Assembly (NCBI GenBank): GCA_019236545.1
Contig: JAFAIV010000088.1
Location: forward strand, 1-17,305
DNA from: Actinomycetota bacterium
Lineage (GTDB): Bacteria > Actinomycetota > Thermoleophilia > Gaiellales > Gaiellaceae
Reading direction: 5' to 3'
DNA: 17,305 bases
In this document: positions 14,332 to 17,305 of the stretch, one piece after another
Layout: each line of letters opens with the position of its first letter
Position numbering within the stretch: position 1 is the first letter of the stretch
Translations under genes and position numbers: made by a program
The notes under the pieces: generated by a model
The model's database searches: none
What the model was told of the DNA's origin: nothing
Seen by the model: the letters and a program-made list of their open reading frames with translations, nothing else

Positions 14332-16203
14332 GTGGCGGCCGCATCGCGTCCCCCTGAGCGGCGCCGGCCGCGCCCCGGATCGCTCGAGCGGCCCGTCAAC
14401 GGACGGCTCTACCGGGGGACCTGGCTGTTCGTCGGGCCGCCCCTGCTCCTGCTCGCGTTCAGCGTCGCGAGGCCGGCCGCGCTGCAGCCGTCGAACCTCC
14501 CGCCCGCGTTCGACCGGGGCGCCGCGATGGGGCTCGCGCAGGAGCTCTCGTTCCGCTACCCGAGCCGCGCGCCGGGGACCGCGGGGGCGGCGGGAGCGGC
14601 GTCCTGGCTCTCGAGGCAGCTCCTGCCCTACGGATACGCAGTGCGGCGCGACGTCTTCACCGCGGACGTGCAGGGGCGGGGACGTGTCCGGCTCGTGAAC
14701 CTCGTCGCGACGAAAGCCGGTGTGTCGCCGCAACGCTGGATCGTCGTGATGGCGCATCGCGACGACGGCGGCGCGGGCTCCGGTCTCGACGACGACGCAT
14801 CGGGGACGGCCGCGCTCGTCGAGCTCGCGCGCGCATACGCGCCCGCCGCGGGCGGGCCGCAGGTGACGCTGCCGTACTCGCTCGTCTTCCTCTCGACCGA
14901 CGGGGGCTCGCTCGGCGGGCTCGGCGCCGCCCACTTCGCGCAAGAGACGGCGACGCGGGAGAACGCGCTCGCGGTGATCAACCTGGACGCGATCGCGGGG
15001 CCGGGGACGCCCCGGCTCGAGTTCTCCGGCGACACCGCCCGTTCTCCGGCGCCGGGACTCGTCGAGACGCTGCGCGAGATGCTGCTCCGCGAGACGACCG
15101 TGGAGCCGGCGCGGCCGAGCGGGCTGCGGCAGCTGATCGACCTCGGGTTCCCGTTCAGCGTCTACGAGCAGGCGCCGTTCGTGAGCGCCGGGATCCCGGC
15201 CGTGACGCTGACAACCTCCGGCGACCGGCCTCCGGGCGCGCGGGAGCCGCTCCAGGACAGGCTCGACCCGGTCCGGCTGGCGCAGATCGGCCGCGCCGCG
15301 CAGGAGACGATCGCGGCGATGGAGCAGGGCGTCGCGCTCGCGCAGGGGCCGTCCAGCTACCTCTTCCTCGGGCAACGGCTGATCCGGGGCTGGGCGATCG
15401 AGCTCGTCCTGATCGCGGCGCTGCTGCCCTTCGTCGCCGCCGCGGTCGACCTGTTCGCGCGCTGCCGGCGACGGCGTATCCCGGTCGCGCCGGCGCTCCG
15501 CAGCTACCGGAGCAGGCTCGCGCTCTGGGCATGGATCGGGCTCGTCTTCGGCGTGCTCGCGCTCGCCGGGGTGTGGGGGCATGGGGACGGACGGCCGCCG
15601 TCGCTCGAGCACGTCACGTGGCCCGCCGGTGGCCTCGTCGCGCTTGCCGCGCTGGCCGGCCTCGGCTGGATCGTCTCGCGCGACCGGCTGATCCCTCGAC
15701 GGTCGGTCTCGGCGGAGGAGCTGCTCGCGGGCCACACCGCCGGGCTGCTCGCGCTCTCGGTCGTCGGGCTGCTCGTCGTGGCGACCGATCCGTTCGCGCT
15801 CGTCTTCCTCCTGCCCTGCCTGCACATCTGGCTCTGGCTGCCGCAGGTGCACAGCCGCGGCTGGACGGCGCGCTTCGGGGTTCTCGCGGCAGGGCTGCTC
15901 GGGCCTGCGTTGCTCGTCTGGTCGTTCGCCGTTCGTTACGGCCTCGGTTGGGACGCGCCCTGGTACATCGCGGAGCTGTTCGCCTATGGCTACGCGCGCG
16001 TGCCGCTGCTCGTGATCGCGATCGGCTGGCTCGCCGCCGCGGGGCAGCTCGCCGCGATCTCCGCGGGCCGCTACGCGCCCTACCCCGACCTCCGTGAGCG
16101 CCCGCCGCGCGGCCCGGTCCGGGAGACGATCCGGCGGATCGTGCTCGCCCAGCGGCGCAGGCGGCGGATGATCGAGCTCGAGCGCCGCGCCTACGGCGGC
16201 TAG
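14332..16203 (+). CDS. M28-like peptidase domain fused to multi-pass membrane region, catalytic residues degenerate
   Basis: A 623-residue membrane protein. Residues 1-29 are basic and cytoplasmic, 30-48 form one helix, and 55-335 form an M28-like zinc aminopeptidase domain likely outside the cell. About 355-577 hold some six or seven helices, followed by a strongly basic tail (598-620, several Arg in a row). In the peptidase domain the first ligands are present: HRD (His142, Asp144), DDDASG (Asp154) and INLD (Asp219). The Glu-Glu pair that supplies the catalytic base and a zinc ligand reads Gly191-Gly192 (STDGGSLGGLG), and the final His is absent near GDRPPGAREPLQD (297-309). So it is probably not an active two-zinc peptidase. 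The GTG start has no ribosome site and may be leaderless. It stands alone, divergent from the two-component genes and converging on moeA two bases from its stop. Confidence 0.85.
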   Translation: MAAASRPPERRRPRPGSLERPVNGRLYRGTWLFVGPPLLLLAFSVARPAALQPSNLPPAFDRGAAMGLAQELSFRYPSRAPGTAGAAGAASWLSRQLLPYGYAVRRDVFTADVQGRGRVRLVNLVATKAGVSPQRWIVVMAHRDDGGAGSGLDDDASGTAALVELARAYAPAAGGPQVTLPYSLVFLSTDGGSLGGLGAAHFAQETATRENALAVINLDAIAGPGTPRLEFSGDTARSPAPGLVETLREMLLRETTVEPARPSGLRQLIDLGFPFSVYEQAPFVSAGIPAVTLTTSGDRPPGAREPLQDRLDPVRLAQIGRAAQETIAAMEQGVALAQGPSSYLFLGQRLIRGWAIELVLIAALLPFVAAAVDLFARCRRRRIPVAPALRSYRSRLALWAWIGLVFGVLALAGVWGHGDGRPPSLEHVTWPAGGLVALAALAGLGWIVSRDRLIPRRSVSAEELLAGHTAGLLALSVVGLLVVATDPFALVFLLPCLHIWLWLPQVHSRGWTARFGVLAAGLLGPALLVWSFAVRYGLGWDAPWYIAELFAYGYARVPLLVIAIGWLAAAGQLAAISAGRYAPYPDLRERPPRGPVRETIRRIVLAQRRRRRMIELERRAYGG

Positions 16204-16205
16204 CC

Positions 16206-17305
16206 CTACGGCTGGCCGAGGCGCAGGTACGACACTGGCGATCCTGCCGGGAGCTCACCGTTTCCACGTGGAATGTGGATCAGGGCGTCCGCCGCCGCGG
16301 CCCGGACGATCATGTGCGACTCCTGGCCGGTGACCGGGTCGAGGGCGACGGCGTCCGGGTCCAGGCGGGAGCGCGCCCGCACGAAGTCGTCGCGGGCGTC
16401 GTTCCGCCGCAGCGTCGCCGCGAGCCGGCCTGGCTCGAAGCGCGGCAGGGGGTCCGCCAGGCCCTGCAGCGCACGAAGCGCGGGCTTCACGAACAGCTCG
16501 CTGCCGACGAGTGCCGACACCGGGTTCCCGGGCAGCCCGAACACGAGCGTCGCCCCCCGGACGCCGAAGGCGAGCGGCTTACCGGGACGAATCGCGACGC
16601 GCCAGAAGACCTCCTCGACGCCGAGCTCCGACTCGATCCGGCGCACGAGATCGTGCGGGCCGACCGAGACGCCGCCCGACGTCACGAGGGCGTCCGCGCT
16701 CAGAGCGCGTTCGAGCGCCGCCCGGTGCGCCATCTCGTCGTCGGCGACCGCGGGCGCGATCTCGATGTCGGCGCCAGCGGCGGCGAGCGCGGCCGCCAGC
16801 ATGACGCCGTTCGCCTCGTAGACCTGGCCCGGCTCGAGCGCCACGCCGGGACGCGCGAGCTCGGTGCCGGTGGCGAGCACGACGACGCGAGGGCGGCGCG
16901 TGCAGCGCACGTCCGCCACGCCCGCGGCGGCGAGGGCTCCCACGCGCGCAGGCCCGACGCGTGCACCCGCAGGCACGACCACGTCGCCCGCAGCCACGTC
17001 GCCGCCACGCGGGCGAACGTTCGCGCCAGGCGCCAGGCTCTCCGCCACCTCGATTTTGTTGTCATGTTTGACAACGTACTCGACGGGGATGACGGCATCG
17101 GCGCCGTTCGGGACCACAGCACCGGTCGAGATCCCGATCGCCTCGCCGGCGGCGAGACCGCGCGACGCAGGCAGTCCGGCCGCGGAGTCGTCGACGACGC
17201 GCAGGCACCCGGGCAGGTCGACCGCCCGGACGGCGTACCCGTCCATCGCCGAGCTCGGGAACGGCGGCAGGTCGACGACCGCCCGCGCGTCCTCCGCGAC
17301 GACGC
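16206..17305 (-). CDS. moeA: Molybdopterin molybdenumtransferase MoeA, 5' end cut by window edge
   Basis: MoeA inserts molybdate into adenylated molybdopterin, the last common step of molybdenum cofactor synthesis. The visible 365 residues begin in frame with VVAEDARAVVDLPPFPSSAM, then DGYAVR, which is the MoeA N-terminal landmark, so about 40 residues lie beyond the right edge. Further marks are TGAVVPNGADAVIPVE, the domain III motif VLATGTEL, TSGGVSVGPHDLVR, IRPGKPLAFG and FGLPGNPVSALV, with the small C-terminal domain complete to the stop at 16208-16206. An internal ATG at 17246 is the MDGYAVR methionine, not the true start. It is away from moaC/mog (7.7-8.6 kb), so the pathway is split. 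An AT-rich palindrome lies within the gene at 17058-17075. Confidence 0.96.
   Translation of the reverse strand, partial: VVAEDARAVVDLPPFPSSAMDGYAVRAVDLPGCLRVVDDSAAGLPASRGLAAGEAIGISTGAVVPNGADAVIPVEYVVKHDNKIEVAESLAPGANVRPRGGDVAAGDVVVPAGARVGPARVGALAAAGVADVRCTRRPRVVVLATGTELARPGVALEPGQVYEANGVMLAAALAAAGADIEIAPAVADDEMAHRAALERALSADALVTSGGVSVGPHDLVRRIESELGVEEVFWRVAIRPGKPLAFGVRGATLVFGLPGNPVSALVGSELFVKPALRALQGLADPLPRFEPGRLAATLRRNDARDDFVRARSRLDPDAVALDPVTGQESHMIVRAAAADALIHIPRGNGELPAGSPVSYLRLGQP
17058..17075. repeat. AT-rich palindrome inside moeA
   Basis: GTTGTCA (17058-17064) and TGACAAC (17069-17075) are perfect inverted repeats with a four-base TGTT spacer. The stretch is markedly AT-rich within very GC-rich DNA, and in moeA it encodes VVKHDNK. 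It has the form of a dimeric-regulator half-site pair. Function unknown. Confidence 0.55.

Noticed and set aside
14320..15852. Minus-strand frame of 510 codons opposite the M28-like gene
   Set aside because: Highly charged low-complexity translation without any domain, opposite a gene with clear M28 motifs and membrane helices.
17244..17246. ATG as the true start of moeA
   Set aside because: The frame continues to the window edge and the preceding residues match the MoeA N-terminal pattern before MDGYAVR.
1..17305. CRISPR arrays, tRNA or rRNA genes, insertion sequences, phage genes
   Set aside because: No regularly spaced repeats, no tRNA-like cloverleaf, no transposase or integrase motifs were seen on either strand by eye.

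Overview
The window is very GC-rich DNA with codon third positions almost all G or C. Genes are packed tightly, and alternative starts are frequent (GTG, TTG and, I argue, one CTG). Gene content suggests a menaquinone-using, respiratory actinobacterium: cytochrome c maturation next to haem synthesis, an actinobacterial-type trehalose-6-phosphate synthase, an RsbW-like anti-sigma factor and an MqnP-like UbiA prenyltransferase. The style is closest to the deep-branching Thermoleophilia (Gaiellales/Solirubrobacterales). That placement is inference from memory, not from a search. No tRNA, rRNA, CRISPR array, insertion sequence, prophage or origin was seen. This is mostly chromosomal housekeeping DNA, and no gene-free stretch exceeds about 120 bases.

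Region 1 (1-3995, minus strand) is a haem/cytochrome c operon in the order ccmA-ccmB-ccmC-ccmD-hemX/ccsA-like-hemA, with hemA cut by the left edge. Most joints are overlaps of 1-8 bases. It joins the first committed step of haem synthesis (glutamyl-tRNA reductase) to the ABC-type haem-handling module of c-type cytochrome maturation. The first gene appears to be leaderless, with a repeat of CCGCGG just upstream of its -10.

Region 2 (4114-6856, plus strand) holds a secreted CHRD-like protein, then an aldo/keto reductase overlapping by one base with a NudC-type NADH pyrophosphatase. The nudC stop shares its bases with the stop of the converging prenyltransferase gene.

Region 3 (6853-12074, minus strand) is a compact run: anti-sigma factor (rsbW-like), trehalose-6-phosphate synthase, aldehyde dehydrogenase, moaC, mog/moaB and a UbiA-family prenyltransferase. 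It mixes stress control and osmoprotection with molybdenum cofactor and quinone synthesis. The last four genes are joined by four-base overlaps of the form NTGA.

Region 4 (12155-14280, minus strand) is an OmpR-family response regulator and its sensor histidine kinase. A 51-base divergent spacer separates them from a large plus-strand membrane protein (14332-16203). That protein joins an M28-like peptidase domain, in which the catalytic Glu pair and the last metal-binding His look lost, to a multi-pass membrane region. The right edge (16206-17305, minus strand) holds moeA, cut at its 5' end, a second piece of the molybdenum cofactor pathway.

I did not find an obvious wholly new system. The best leads are the degenerate M28/membrane fusion beside the two-component system, the CHRD protein without its His motifs, the tryptophan-motif losses in the haem-handling proteins, and the leaderless/operator-like ccmA upstream region.
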